A stretch of 17,226 nucleotides of DNA from Burkholderiaceae bacterium (lineage in GTDB: Bacteria > Pseudomonadota > Gammaproteobacteria > Burkholderiales > Burkholderiaceae_C), in assembly GCA_017999135.1 (NCBI GenBank), contig JAGOBT010000013.1, forward strand, positions 1-17,226. The letters run 5' to 3'. Below the pieces are notes generated by a model that saw nothing but the letters and a program-made list of their open reading frames with translations, was not told where the DNA came from and did not search any database. The first letter of the stretch is position 1. Every line of letters starts with the position of its first letter. Below, one piece after another: positions 1-7,341 of the stretch. Both the position numbers and the translations under genes were made by a program.

Positions 1-903
1 GTTGGCCTCCTGCTCTTCCGGTGATTCGGCGGTGCCGCCGTCGGCTGCATCGTCCAGGTAGATGGCCCGGCTGCGGTGCTTCAGCACATGGCCCACCTCA
101 TGGAAGAAGCTGAACCAGAAGCCGTCGCTGGCCTTGCCCAGCAGCGACAGCTGGATCAGCGGCCGCCCACCCATCCAGCGCACCACACCCGACACATGCG
201 TGCCTGGCAGCGCCGGCACCAGCACCAGCGCCACCCCGGCGCCGGCACACAGACGCACCAATGCCGGCAGGGCATCTGCCGACGGCGCCAAGGTCAGCGC
301 ACGCATGGCGGGCAGCGCGGCCGTCAGCTTGCTGGCGCTGTAGTCGTCCAGCCGCAGCCGGCTGGCCTGCAACTCGCCCATGCGCAGCCAGGCGGTGATG
401 GCGGCCACGTCGGTCTGCCGGGCCGGCCGGGCGCGGCGGAACTGCGCCTGCATCTGGTCATAGTGCGCCTGCCAGCCTGCCGGTGATGCCACCCCGAAGA
501 AGCGCAACAACCGGTCGACCAGCTGCTGCTTGAAGGGGGCTGTCAGGCGCCCAGGCGGCAGCACGCCGGCGGTTTGCAGAGCCTTCAGCGGAAACTGCTC
601 GAGCCAGGGCACGTGGATGCTGGCGGCCTCGGCCACACGCCGGCGGGCGAGAGACTCGCGGAACTGCGATTCACGCACCAGCCAGAACTGCGCCGGCACC
701 TGCAGCACACGCTCCAGTTCCAGCGCGGTGTCTTCGGTGATTTCTTTCTTGCCGGCCAAAATCTCATTGACGGCCTGAACGGGACGACCGAGCCGGCCAG
801 CCAATTCACGCTGGGTCCAGTCGCGCTCTTCCATCAGGTCACGCAGCGTGGCGCCAGGCGGCGACACTTCTTGCGGAGAGTAAGTGAGCATGGGCTCAGT
901 CAT
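1..903 (-). CDS. higA: HigA-type antitoxin with XRE helix-turn-helix and ImmA/IrrE metallopeptidase domain (C-terminus cut by window edge)
   Basis: This is the antitoxin and probable autorepressor of the toxin gene just upstream. The reading frame is open from the ATG at 903 to base 1, giving 301 visible residues with no stop, so the C-terminus lies outside the window. Residues about 18-72 form an XRE/HigA helix-turn-helix (ATLRDLMEERDWTQ, then ELAGRLGRP and VNEILAGKKEIT). Residues 268-272 read HEVGH, within FSFFHEVGHVLKH, the zinc-binding HExxH signature of the ImmA/IrrE (DUF955) family. A central region of about 170 residues links them. The start overlaps the toxin stop by 8 bases (896-903), so translation is probably coupled. 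A second in-frame ATG at 891 is possible. Members of this family bind their own operator through the HTH; whether the protease domain cleaves the toxin or another regulator cannot be told from sequence. The domain assignment is secure; the symbol is by family. Confidence 0.85.
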   Translation of the reverse strand, partial: MTEPMLTYSPQEVSPPGATLRDLMEERDWTQRELAGRLGRPVQAVNEILAGKKEITEDTALELERVLQVPAQFWLVRESQFRESLARRRVAEAASIHVPWLEQFPLKALQTAGVLPPGRLTAPFKQQLVDRLLRFFGVASPAGWQAHYDQMQAQFRRARPARQTDVAAITAWLRMGELQASRLRLDDYSASKLTAALPAMRALTLAPSADALPALVRLCAGAGVALVLVPALPGTHVSGVVRWMGGRPLIQLSLLGKASDGFWFSFFHEVGHVLKHRSRAIYLDDAADGGTAESPEEQEAN

Positions 904-1231
904 GGTAGTTCACCACTTCCAGGATGGTGACGGCATCGATGGTCGCCCAATCCAGGCCGCCGTCGGGCTTGGTGGGTGCAGGCTGTTGCGTGGGGCGAAG
1001 GACAAGGCGCAGCTTCTTGTCGAGCCGGCACGAGAACTGGCCGCGCCGGTCGCCGGTCAATTCCTCCCAACTGCCGGGCAGATGGTGCATGTCGTCCATG
1101 CAGCGGGCGGCGCGCAGATCGTCCAGCCGCTGCGCCAGCTTGTCGGATGCTGCCTTCTGGAAGGCACGCTGCCGGCTGGCCTTGTCCTCGCAGGTCTTCT
1201 TCAACCTGGCGTCGACGAACTCGACATGCAT
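896..1231 (-). CDS. higB: HigB/RelE-family mRNA interferase toxin
   Basis: This 111-residue protein matches the HigB ("killer protein") branch of the RelE/ParE superfamily, ribosome-associated endoribonucleases that cleave mRNA. Visible family features are the N-terminal FVDARLKK strand/helix, two helices with KLAQRLDDLRAARCMDD, the central block LPGSWEELTGDRRGQFSCRL, the strand KKLRLVLRP, and the terminal strand ending ILEVVNYHD, close to the usual VxIxDYH ending. The gene precedes its antitoxin, the order usual for higBA, and shares 8 bases with it. The ATG at 1231 is supported by an AGGGG Shine-Dalgarno element at 1241-1245, 9 bases upstream. That element sits inside a palindrome at 1234-1256, so repressor binding could block both transcription and translation. 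An insertion-like stretch (about residues 80-93, TQQPAPTKPDGGLD) before the last strand is longer than I expect for the family. No activity can be proved from sequence. Confidence 0.85.
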   Translation of the reverse strand: MHVEFVDARLKKTCEDKASRQRAFQKAASDKLAQRLDDLRAARCMDDMHHLPGSWEELTGDRRGQFSCRLDKKLRLVLRPTQQPAPTKPDGGLDWATIDAVTILEVVNYHD

Positions 1232-1233
1232 CT

Positions 1234-1256
1234 TTGTTCACCCCTGAGGTGAACAA
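1234..1256. promoter_or_regulatory. Palindromic operator of the higBA operon
   Basis: Two perfect 9-base arms, TTGTTCACC (1234-1242) and GGTGAACAA (1248-1256), are separated by CCTGA. The palindrome starts 3 bases upstream of the higB ATG. It contains the AGGGG ribosome binding site on the minus strand and touches a -10-like TAAAAT (minus strand, 1261 to 1256). HigA proteins repress their own operons through such palindromes, so this is the likely HigA binding site. I saw no convincing -35 element. Confidence 0.7.
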
Positions 1257-1301
1257 TTTTAGACCGGCAAACCCCCTCCGTCGCACCACTGGAATGAAGA
1301 A

Positions 1302-1320
1302 GGGCCGGCAATGCCGGCCC
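1302..1320 (-). terminator. Rho-independent-type hairpin after the pntAB operon
   Basis: Perfect 8-base arms GGGCCGGC (1302-1309) and GCCGGCCC (1313-1320) enclose a 3-base loop, 22 bases past the pntB stop. On the minus strand the hairpin is followed by the T-rich TTCTTCATT. The T-tract is interrupted, so it is a moderate rather than ideal terminator. It separates pntAB from higBA, which lies downstream on the same strand. Confidence 0.65.
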
Positions 1321-1342
1321 GTTGTGCTGGGTGCGGTGTGGC

Positions 1343-2758
1343 TCAGGCCTTCAGCGCCAACAGCACCTCGTCCAGCATCTTCTTCGCGTCGCCGAACAGC
1401 ATGCGGTTGTTGTCCTTGTAGAACAGCGGGTTGTCGACGCCGGCGTAGCCGCTGGCCATGCTGCGCTTCATCACGATGCTGGTCTTGGCCTTCCACACCT
1501 CCAGCACCGGCATGCCGGCAATCGGGCTGGTGGGGTCGTCCTGCGCGGCCGGGTTCACGATGTCGTTGGCGCCGATCACCATGGTCACGTCGGTGTCGGG
1601 GAAGTCGTCGTTGATCTCGTCCATCTCCAGCACGATGTCATAGGGCACCTTGGCCTCGGCCAGCAGCACGTTCATGTGGCCCGGCATGCGGCCGGCCACC
1701 GGGTGGATGCCGAAGCGCACGTTCACGCCCTTCTCGCGCAGCAGGCGGGTGATCTCGAACACCGTGTGCTGCGCCTGCGCCACCGCCATGCCGTAGCCGG
1801 GCACGATGATCACGTTCTTGGCCTCGCGCAGCAGTTCGGCGGTTTCGGTGGCGTTGACCGGCACCACCTCGCCCTGCGGCTCGGCGGCGCCACCGGCTGC
1901 CTTGGGCGCTGGCGCGCCACCACCGAATCCACCCGCGATCACGCTGATGAAGTTGCGGTTCATCGCCCGGCACATGATGTAGCTGAGGATGGCGCCCGAC
2001 GAGCCCACCAGCGCGCCCACCACGATCAGCAGGTCATTGCTCAGCATGAAGCCGGTGGCCGCGGCCGCCCAGCCCGAGTAGCTGTTGAGCATCGACACCA
2101 CCACCGGCATGTCGGCGCCGCCGATGGCCATCACCATGTGGATGCCGAACAGCAGGGCGATCACCGTCATCACCAGCAGCGGCAGCATGCCGGCCTGGAT
2201 GTCGTGCGCCTGCACGAAGGCCCAGCCGAAGTACACCACCACCAGCAGGCCCGCCAGGTTCAGCAGGTGGCGGCCGGGCAGCAGCAGCGGCTTGCCGCCG
2301 ATCTTGCCCGACAGCTTGCCGAACGCCACGATCGAGCCACTGAACGTGACCGCGCCGATCAGGATGCCGACATAGATCTCGACCTCGTGGATGGCCTTCT
2401 CGGCGCCGGTGGCGAACACGGTGGACGTGTCCACATAGCTGGCAAAGCCCACCAGGCAGGCCGCCAGGCCGACCAGGCTGTGCATCAGTGCCACCAGCTC
2501 GGGCATCTGCGTCATCTGCACCTTCTTGGCGGCGATGACGCCGATGGCGCCGCCCACCACCAGGGCGCCGACGATCCACGGCACGCCGGCCGCGGTGACA
2601 CGCGGGCCCAGCACCGTGGCCAGCACGGCAATGGCCATGCCGACCATGCCGAACAGGTTGCCGCGGCGGGCTGTCTCGGGGTTGCTCAGCCCGCCCAGGC
2701 TGAGGATGAACAGGATGGTGGCGCCGATGTACGCCATCGTGGCAAGGCTGGAACTCAT
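1343..2758 (-). CDS. pntB: NAD(P) transhydrogenase subunit beta
   Basis: PntB is the membrane plus NADP(H)-binding subunit of the proton-translocating transhydrogenase, which uses the proton gradient to drive hydride transfer from NADH to NADP+ and so supplies NADPH. At 471 residues it is close to the E. coli protein (about 462). Residues 1-265 hold a series of hydrophobic membrane helices. His93 in [11 protein letters not shown] corresponds to the channel histidine of the family. A Gly/Ala/Pro-rich linker (about 277-297) leads to domain III (about 300-471), with the NADP-binding turn [12 protein letters not shown] (319-330), [14 protein letters not shown], a [12 protein letters not shown] segment and the [10 protein letters not shown] loop near the C-terminus. 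The ATG at 2758 has an AAGGAG ribosome binding site in the 28-base gap after pntA, so the two genes form one operon. Length and motifs are intact. Confidence 0.97.
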   Translation of the reverse strand: MSSSLATMAYIGATILFILSLGGLSNPETARRGNLFGMVGMAIAVLATVLGPRVTAAGVPWIVGALVVGGAIGVIAAKKVQMTQMPELVALMHSLVGLAACLVGFASYVDTSTVFATGAEKAIHEVEIYVGILIGAVTFSGSIVAFGKLSGKIGGKPLLLPGRHLLNLAGLLVVVYFGWAFVQAHDIQAGMLPLLVMTVIALLFGIHMVMAIGGADMPVVVSMLNSYSGWAAAATGFMLSNDLLIVVGALVGSSGAILSYIMCRAMNRNFISVIAGGFGGGAPAPKAAGGAAEPQGEVVPVNATETAELLREAKNVIIVPGYGMAVAQAQHTVFEITRLLREKGVNVRFGIHPVAGRMPGHMNVLLAEAKVPYDIVLEMDEINDDFPDTDVTMVIGANDIVNPAAQDDPTSPIAGMPVLEVWKAKTSIVMKRSMASGYAGVDNPLFYKDNNRMLFGDAKKMLDEVLLALKA

Positions 2759-2786
2759 GTCCGCTCCTTCTTGTTGTTGTGCGGGG

Positions 2787-4376
2787 TCACTTGCGGAACA
2801 TCGCCAGCATGCGCCGCGTCACCGCGAAGCCGCCGAACATGTTGACGGCCGTCAGCACCAGGGCGACGACGGCCAGGCCCAGGATCAGCGCATTCGGCCG
2901 GTTGGCTGCGCCGGCCGCGTCCAGCGGCGGCGCCACCTGCACCAGCGCGCCGATGGCGATGATCGACGAGATGGCGTTGGTCACGCTCATCAGCGGCGTG
3001 TGCAGGCTGGGGGTGACGTTCCACACCACCATGTAGCCGACGAAGCAGGCCAGCACGAACACCGTGAAATGGCTCAGGAAGCTGGCCGGCGCGTACATGC
3101 CCACCAGCGCGAACAGCACCGCGCCGATGCCGAACACCGTGGCCAGGCTCTGGGCCGACATCGGCTCACCCGGGCCATGGCCATGCGCCTTCTTGGCCGC
3201 CGGCGCAGCGGCAACCGCCGGCTTGGGCGGCGCGGCCGGCATCTTGATGGGCGGCGCCGGCCAGGTGACGGCGCCGTCCTTGATGACGGTGAGGCCGCGG
3301 ATCGCGTCGTCTTCGAAATTGACGTTGACCTGGCCGTCCTTGGTCTTGCACAGCTCTTCTGTCAAGCGCAGCAGGTTGTTGGAATACAGCGTGCTGCTCT
3401 GCTTGGCCAGCCGGCTGGCCAGGTCGGTGTAGCCGACGATGGTGACGCCGTGGCGCACCACCGCCTCGCCAGGCACGGTGAGCTCGCAGTTGCCGCCTTG
3501 TTCAGCGGCCATGTCGACGATCACGCTGCCGGGGCGCATGGTCTGCACCATCTCGGCAGTGATCAGCCGTGGCGCCGGCTTGCCCGGAATCAGCGCAGTG
3601 GTGATGATGATGTCGACCTCGCGCGCCTGCTGGGCGTACATGGCGCGCTGCGCGGCCTGGAAGCCCTCGCTCATCACCTTGGCATAGCCGCCGCCGCCCG
3701 AGCCTTCTTCCTCGTAGTCGACCTTGACGAATTCACCGCCCAGCGACACCACCTGGTCGGCCACCTCGGCGCGGGTGTCGTTGGCGCGCACGATGGCACC
3801 CAGGTTGGCCGCCGTGCCGATGGCCGCCAGGCCCGCCACGCCGGCACCGGCGATGAACACCTTGGCCGGCGGCACCTTGCCGGCGGCGGTGATCTGGCCG
3901 TTGAAGAAGCGGCCGAAGGCATTGGCCGCCTCGATGACGGCGCGGTAGCCGCTGACGCCGGCCTGCGACGTGAGCGCATCCATCTTCTGCGCCCGGCTCA
4001 GCTGGCGCGGCAGCGCGTCGATGGCCAGCACGGTGGCGCCCTTGGCGGCCAGCTGCTCCATCAGCGCCGGGTTCTGCGCCGGCCAGACGAAGCCGATCAG
4101 CATGCCGCCGGGGCGCAGCATCGCCACCTCGTCGGGCGTGGGCGGGCGCACCTTGAAGACGATGTCGCTCTTGCCCCACACATCGGCCGCGCTCGCGGCG
4201 GTCTGTGCACCGGCGGCGCGGTAGGTGTCGTCGGCACAGTTGGCCGCATCGCCCGCGCCGCTTTCCACCTGCACCGAGAAGCCCAGCTTGACCAGCTTCT
4301 CGACCACCTCGGGCACGGTGGCAACGCGCTTCTCGCCGGCCGCCGTCTCACGCGGCACACCAATCAGCAGACCCAT
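2787..4376 (-). CDS. pntA: NAD(P) transhydrogenase subunit alpha (unsplit form)
   Basis: PntA carries the NAD(H)-binding domain I and part of the membrane domain of the transhydrogenase, and works with PntB from the same operon. It has 529 residues (E. coli about 510). The N-terminus [19 protein letters not shown] is the alanine dehydrogenase/PNT N-terminal signature. The Rossmann loop GAGVAGLAA lies at 177-185 and the mobile-loop region follows. A flexible Ala/Pro/Lys linker (about 378-403) containing HGHG leads to four predicted membrane helices (about 410-430, 434-453, 465-482, 494-516). Some bacteria split this protein into PntAA and PntAB; here it is one chain. The ATG at 4376 is preceded by a strong GAGGAG element about 8 bases away. 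The 147 bases upstream are shared with the divergent Nudix gene. Confidence 0.97.
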   Translation of the reverse strand: MGLLIGVPRETAAGEKRVATVPEVVEKLVKLGFSVQVESGAGDAANCADDTYRAAGAQTAASAADVWGKSDIVFKVRPPTPDEVAMLRPGGMLIGFVWPAQNPALMEQLAAKGATVLAIDALPRQLSRAQKMDALTSQAGVSGYRAVIEAANAFGRFFNGQITAAGKVPPAKVFIAGAGVAGLAAIGTAANLGAIVRANDTRAEVADQVVSLGGEFVKVDYEEEGSGGGGYAKVMSEGFQAAQRAMYAQQAREVDIIITTALIPGKPAPRLITAEMVQTMRPGSVIVDMAAEQGGNCELTVPGEAVVRHGVTIVGYTDLASRLAKQSSTLYSNNLLRLTEELCKTKDGQVNVNFEDDAIRGLTVIKDGAVTWPAPPIKMPAAPPKPAVAAAPAAKKAHGHGPGEPMSAQSLATVFGIGAVLFALVGMYAPASFLSHFTVFVLACFVGYMVVWNVTPSLHTPLMSVTNAISSIIAIGALVQVAPPLDAAGAANRPNALILGLAVVALVLTAVNMFGGFAVTRRMLAMFRK

Positions 4377-4474
4377 GGATTGAACTCCTCAGTTGTTGTC
4401 AGGCACCAGGCCCGGAGCCTCTCGGCCAGCGGGCCGAAGGGCAGCCACTGCAAGAAGCTTACCTGAGGTGCCGC

Positions 4475-4480
4475 TGTCAA
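4475..4480 (-). promoter_or_regulatory. Possible -35 element for pntAB
   Basis: On the minus strand the consensus hexamer TTGACA lies about 100 bases upstream of the pntA start, in the pntA/nudJ divergent region. No good -10 hexamer is found at 16-18 bases; the nearest candidate (TAAGCT) is only 13 bases away. The call rests on the perfect hexamer and its position. Confidence 0.3.
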
Positions 4481-4532
4481 GCGTCGCGACCGTGACCGAG
4501 TGCCCACCCGGGCCAAGGCTACGATGCGCCGC

Positions 4533-5024
4533 ATGGCCGATCTCCGTTGGAAACCCAGTGTCACCGTGGCCGCCGTGGTCGAGCAGGGCGGACGCTTCCT
4601 GCTGGTGGAGGAGATGACCCCTGAAGGCCTGAAGCTCAACAACCCGGCCGGCCACCTGGACCCGGGCGAGACCCCGGAACAAGGCGCCGCGCGCGAGTGC
4701 CTGGAAGAGACAACCTGCTCCTTCACGCCACAGTGGCTGGTGGGGGTGTACCTGGCGCGGCTGCAGCGGCCGGCGGCCCACGGCCAGCCGGCCGACGACA
4801 TCACCTATCTGCGCTTTGCCTACGGCGGCAGCGTGGGCGCACCCGACCCCAGCCGCACGCTGGACGCGCCGGTGGTGCGCACGCTGTGGCTCACCCCCGA
4901 CGAAGTGCGCGCCAGCGCCGCCCGCCACCGCAGCCCGCTGGTGCTGCGCTGCATGGAAGACCACCTGGCCGGCGTGCGCCACCCGCTGGGCGTGGTGGGC
5001 GCCGACCCCTCACTCTGGGCCTGA
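4533..5024 (+). CDS. nudJ: NudJ-like Nudix hydrolase
   Basis: This Nudix pyrophosphohydrolase most resembles NudJ/YmfB, which acts on the thiamine precursor HMP-PP and on nucleoside di- and triphosphates. From the ATG at 4533 it has 163 residues. It opens with RWKPSVTVAAVVEQGGRFLLVEE, like the NudJ N-terminus, and the Nudix box runs from G40 to C62: G40, E46, R54, E55, E58 and E59 are present, but the usual Gly at position 61 is Thr. The C-terminal part SPLVLRCMEDHLAGVRHPLGVVG also fits NudJ. ATG 4524 and GTG 4500 are alternative in-frame starts. I chose 4533 because the alignment begins there and a TACGAT -10-like hexamer (4520-4525) ends 7 bases upstream, suggesting a leaderless message; an AAGG at 4515 would instead favour 4524. 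The stop is 11 bases before the MBL gene. Substrate is inferred from family only. Confidence 0.85.
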   Translation: MADLRWKPSVTVAAVVEQGGRFLLVEEMTPEGLKLNNPAGHLDPGETPEQGAARECLEETTCSFTPQWLVGVYLARLQRPAAHGQPADDITYLRFAYGGSVGAPDPSRTLDAPVVRTLWLTPDEVRASAARHRSPLVLRCMEDHLAGVRHPLGVVGADPSLWA

Positions 5025-5035
5025 CAGGACCGCGA

Positions 5036-5932
5036 ATGAACGATGTGTTGCGCTTCGGCCCGGTGGCCGTGCACCTGGGCGAGAAATCCGGCAAGTACCC
5101 GGATGGCAACCAGGTCATCGTGCAGGGCGCCGACCAGCGCGTGGCCTTCGACACGCCGCTGGTGGCCAACCGCATCGGGCCGGATTTCGACGACGTCGAC
5201 CTGGTGATCCTGGGCCATGTGCATGAAGACCACATGACCGGCCTGCACCGCGTGCCGCACGCTGCCGTGCAGGTGCACCACGCCGACCTGGCCGCCGCGC
5301 AGAGCTGGGACGGCCTGTCGCGCCACTTCGGCTACCCGCCCGCCGTGCTGGCGCCGATGCACGACAAGCTGCGCGCCGAGTTCTTCTACCACCCGCGGCC
5401 CGACGCCACCGGTTATGCCGACGGCGCGGTGTGGCAACTGGGCGGCGGCACCAGCGTGCGGGCACAGCACCTGCCCGGCCACACCGCTGGCCACTGCGCA
5501 CTGATCGAGCAGAGCCACGGCGTGGCCTTCATCGGCGACATCGACCTCTCCGGCTTCGGCCCGTACTACGGCGACGCCACGTCCAACCTGGCCGACTTCC
5601 GCCGCAGCCTGGCGGCGGTGGCCACGCTGGATGCGCGGGTGTGGGTCACGTCGCACCACCGCGCCGTCATCACCGACCGGGCCGCGTTCCTCGACCAGCT
5701 GGCCGCCTTCACGGCCAAGCTGGATGAGCGTGAGGCCCGCCTGCTGGCGATGCTGGCCGCAGGCCCGCAAGCCATGGACGACCTGGTGCGCCAGCGCCTG
5801 CTGTACCCGCCCGAGCACGACGCGCTGTGGGTCGGCTTTGTCGAGCGCCGCAGCATCCAGATGCACCTGGACGAACTGCTGGCCGACGGCCGGGTGCGGC
5901 AGCTGGACGACGGGCGCTGGGCGTCCACCTGA
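5036..5932 (+). CDS. MBL-fold metallo-hydrolase (LACTB2-like layout)
   Basis: This 298-residue protein belongs to the metallo-beta-lactamase fold superfamily of binuclear zinc hydrolases. The HxHxDH metal motif is GHVHEDH (His61, His63, Asp65, His66). Further ligands are His149 in LPGHTAGH and Asp168 in IGDID, with a final histidine probably in TSHHRA (207/208). After about residue 215 there is a helical C-terminal region (DQLAAFTAKLDEREARLL and HLDELLADGRVRQLDDGRW), resembling the small winged-helix C-terminal domain of LACTB2-like proteins. The ATG at 5036 has AGGA 6 bases upstream and lies only 11 bases after the Nudix stop, so the two are probably co-transcribed. The substrate is not recognisable; thioesterase, nuclease or glyoxalase-like roles all occur in this fold. 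Confidence 0.9.
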   Translation: MNDVLRFGPVAVHLGEKSGKYPDGNQVIVQGADQRVAFDTPLVANRIGPDFDDVDLVILGHVHEDHMTGLHRVPHAAVQVHHADLAAAQSWDGLSRHFGYPPAVLAPMHDKLRAEFFYHPRPDATGYADGAVWQLGGGTSVRAQHLPGHTAGHCALIEQSHGVAFIGDIDLSGFGPYYGDATSNLADFRRSLAAVATLDARVWVTSHHRAVITDRAAFLDQLAAFTAKLDEREARLLAMLAAGPQAMDDLVRQRLLYPPEHDALWVGFVERRSIQMHLDELLADGRVRQLDDGRWAST

Positions 5933-5952
5933 ATCCGCCGGGGCGGCCGGAT
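5933..5952 (+). terminator. Weak hairpin after the Nudix-MBL unit
   Basis: Arms ATCCGCC (5933-5939) and GGCCGGAT (5945-5952) pair with one bulged base around a 5-base loop. The hairpin begins directly after the MBL stop codon and is followed by CTTTGG, a poor T-tract. It may separate this unit from vapBC. Confidence 0.35.
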
Positions 5953-5973
5953 CTTTGGCGAGCCGGTGGTAGA

Positions 5974-6024
5974 TGGCTTGCCACATGGCAGCCATGACCC
6001 TATGCTCCGGCGGATGGCAAGCCA
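5974..6024 (+). promoter_or_regulatory. vapBC promoter with flanking operator repeats
   Basis: A -35 hexamer TTGCCA (5978-5983) and a -10 hexamer TATGCT (6001-6006) are separated by exactly 17 bases. Two 10-base inverted arms, TGGCTTGCCA (5974-5983) and TGGCAAGCCA (6015-6024), bracket the promoter: the first covers the -35, the second the predicted start of transcription. A smaller perfect palindrome, CATGGC-A-GCCATG (5984-5996), lies in the spacer. This is the layout expected for autorepression by a VapB-VapC complex; the binding itself is inferred. Confidence 0.6.
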
Positions 6025-6271
6025 CCCCGCCCCAGATCCCAGGCCCACGGCCCGCGTCGGTTGGAACAACCGGTCACAGACGGTCACGATGCCACGGGAG
6101 TTCCGGTTTCCTGAGTCGGTGCGCGAGGTTTTCATCCGCCGTGAAGGCGAAAGCGTCGTGCTGACACCGCGTCCGAGTGACTGGTCAGGCTTTTTCGCGT
6201 CTGGCCTGACGGCGTCCTCGGATTTCATGGCGTCTGCCGATCAACTGCCGGTTCAAGAGCGCAGGTTTTGA
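6014..6271 (+). CDS. vapB: VapB-family antitoxin (AbrB/SpoVT-type)
   Basis: This 85-residue protein neutralises the PIN-domain toxin encoded next to it and probably represses the operon. Residues about 16-50 contain the swapped-hairpin AbrB-type DNA-binding core with the VapB hallmark WNNRSQTVTMPREFRFP (17-33), then VREVFIRREGESVVLTPR. The rest (DWSGFFASGLTASSDFM) is the toxin-binding tail. The ATG at 6014 coincides with the predicted transcription start, 7 bases after the -10 hexamer, and has no ribosome binding site, so the message may be leaderless. An ATG at 6002 lies inside the -10 hexamer and is unlikely. The stop overlaps the toxin start by 3 bases. Base use in the second half is less GC-rich than in neighbouring genes, consistent with horizontal transfer. 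Confidence 0.85.
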   Translation: MASHPAPDPRPTARVGWNNRSQTVTMPREFRFPESVREVFIRREGESVVLTPRPSDWSGFFASGLTASSDFMASADQLPVQERRF

Positions 6272-6684
6272 CGGCACCGTTGTACATGCTGGACACCGAC
6301 ACCTGCATCTTCCTGATGCGTGGTGATTCGCCGCTGCTGGCGGCGAAGGTGCAATCGGTCCCGCTGCAGCAGCAGGTGATGTCCGCCGTGACGTTGGCTG
6401 AACTGCGCTACGGCGTGCAGGCGTCTGCCGCTGCCAGGCGCAAGCAGAACCAGGCGGTGCTGGACAGCCTGGCACTGCATCTGGCGGTGCTGGACTGGCC
6501 TCAGGAGGCGGCGCAGCACGACGCCGAGATGCGCGCAGACCTGAAGAAGCGCGGAGCGCAACTTGGTGCTGCCGACCTGATGATCGCGGCGCATGCGCGA
6601 GCTGTCGGCGCCATCATCGTCACCAACAACGTGAAGGACTTCGGGCGCGTGAAGGGGCTGCAGGTCGAGAACTGGGCCAGGTAG
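6268..6684 (+). CDS. vapC: VapC-family PIN-domain ribonuclease toxin
   Basis: VapC toxins are Mg2+-dependent endoribonucleases that usually cut tRNA or rRNA. The 138-residue protein has the four PIN acidic positions: Asp9 in YMLDTDTCIFLMRG, Glu45 in TLAELRYGV, Asp103 in LGAADLMIAAHA, and Asp124 in VTNNVKDFGRV, ending with the usual GLQVENW. The TTG start at 6268 overlaps the vapB TGA (TTGA), which implies translational coupling; an ATG at 6286 (MLDTD) would remove six residues before the first strand and is less likely, because family members usually have several residues ahead of the MLDTN motif. It forms a complete module with vapB and the promoter upstream. Confidence 0.88.
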   Translation: MTAPLYMLDTDTCIFLMRGDSPLLAAKVQSVPLQQQVMSAVTLAELRYGVQASAAARRKQNQAVLDSLALHLAVLDWPQEAAQHDAEMRADLKKRGAQLGAADLMIAAHARAVGAIIVTNNVKDFGRVKGLQVENWAR

Positions 6685-6839
6685 GGGTTCTGGTCGTGCG
6701 ATGCGTCGCACAGATGGTTCCGCAGAGGTGCCGGGTTTCGGCGGCCGACAGACCTTCACCCAGCGCCGCCAGCATCTGCTCGGAGCGATGCGCGCCTTGC
6801 TGGGCGGAGCCGTTGCGTCGCCCAGTTGTCGCCAGCCGG
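6685..6839. other. 155-base gap between convergent genes, no gene recognised
   Basis: This lies between the vapC stop and the stop of the minus-strand acetyltransferase gene. On the minus strand one frame reads like protein (MLAALGEGLSAAETRHLC, within about 6710-6797), but it has no plausible start, stop or family match that I recognise. It may be a remnant of a gene disrupted when vapBC arrived. No terminator hairpin is evident. Confidence 0.4.
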
Positions 6840-7301
6840 TCAGCCCGCTGCCGGCACATGCAGCTCCAGGATCTCGTCGCCATGCGCGTCCAGCTGTCCG
6901 GTCGACCGCCAGCCCAGGTGCCGGTAGAAACCGTGTGACCGGCTGGCGGGGTCGGTGCTGCAGCCCAGGAACAAGCGCCGCCAGCCCAGCCCGGCCAGTT
7001 GCGCCACCACCCGGCCCAGCAGGTCGCGGCCCAGGCCCTGGCCTTCGGCCTCGGGCAGCAGGGCCAGCACCACCACTTCGCCGGTGTGGCGGTCGCCGAA
7101 GCAGTAGCCGACCAGCACATCGCCCTGCAGGGCCACATGGCCGGGCGTGGCGCCGCTGCGGATGCCCTCGGCCCAGCTGGCGGCGGTGATGCCGTAGGCC
7201 GCCAGGCGGTCGGTGGGCACGGCGTTCTGGCGCGTGCGGCCGCGCAGGGCGATGCAGGCGGGCGCGTCGGCGGGCACGGCGGGGCGGTGGGTCAGCGTCA
7301 T
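6840..7301 (-). CDS. GNAT-family N-acetyltransferase
   Basis: This 153-residue protein has the Gcn5-related acetyltransferase fold. The acetyl-CoA pyrophosphate loop is [10 protein letters not shown] (86-95), preceded by the beta-4 strand [11 protein letters not shown]. Later, [27 protein letters not shown] gives the usual beta-5/helix-4 region with the conserved FYRHLGW block. The substrate cannot be predicted. An ATG at 7310 would add three residues (MPG); neither start has a convincing ribosome binding site. It is divergent from mnmA, with about 40 bases between the starts, so the two promoters must overlap each other or the opposite coding region. Confidence 0.85.
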   Translation of the reverse strand: MTLTHRPAVPADAPACIALRGRTRQNAVPTDRLAAYGITAASWAEGIRSGATPGHVALQGDVLVGYCFGDRHTGEVVVLALLPEAEGQGLGRDLLGRVVAQLAGLGWRRLFLGCSTDPASRSHGFYRHLGWRSTGQLDAHGDEILELHVPAAG

Positions 7302-7341
7302 GCCCGGCATTCTGCGGACGAACTGCAGACAATCACCGCCC

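Noticed and set aside
1322..2845. Long open frame (507 codons) on the plus strand opposite pntB
   Set aside because: It is rich in His, Gln, Arg and Ala, as expected for the antisense of GC-rich coding DNA; pntB on the other strand is certain.
2526..4466. Long open frame (646 codons) on the plus strand opposite pntA
   Set aside because: Antisense shadow with low-complexity His/Ala/Arg composition; pntA has full family motifs.
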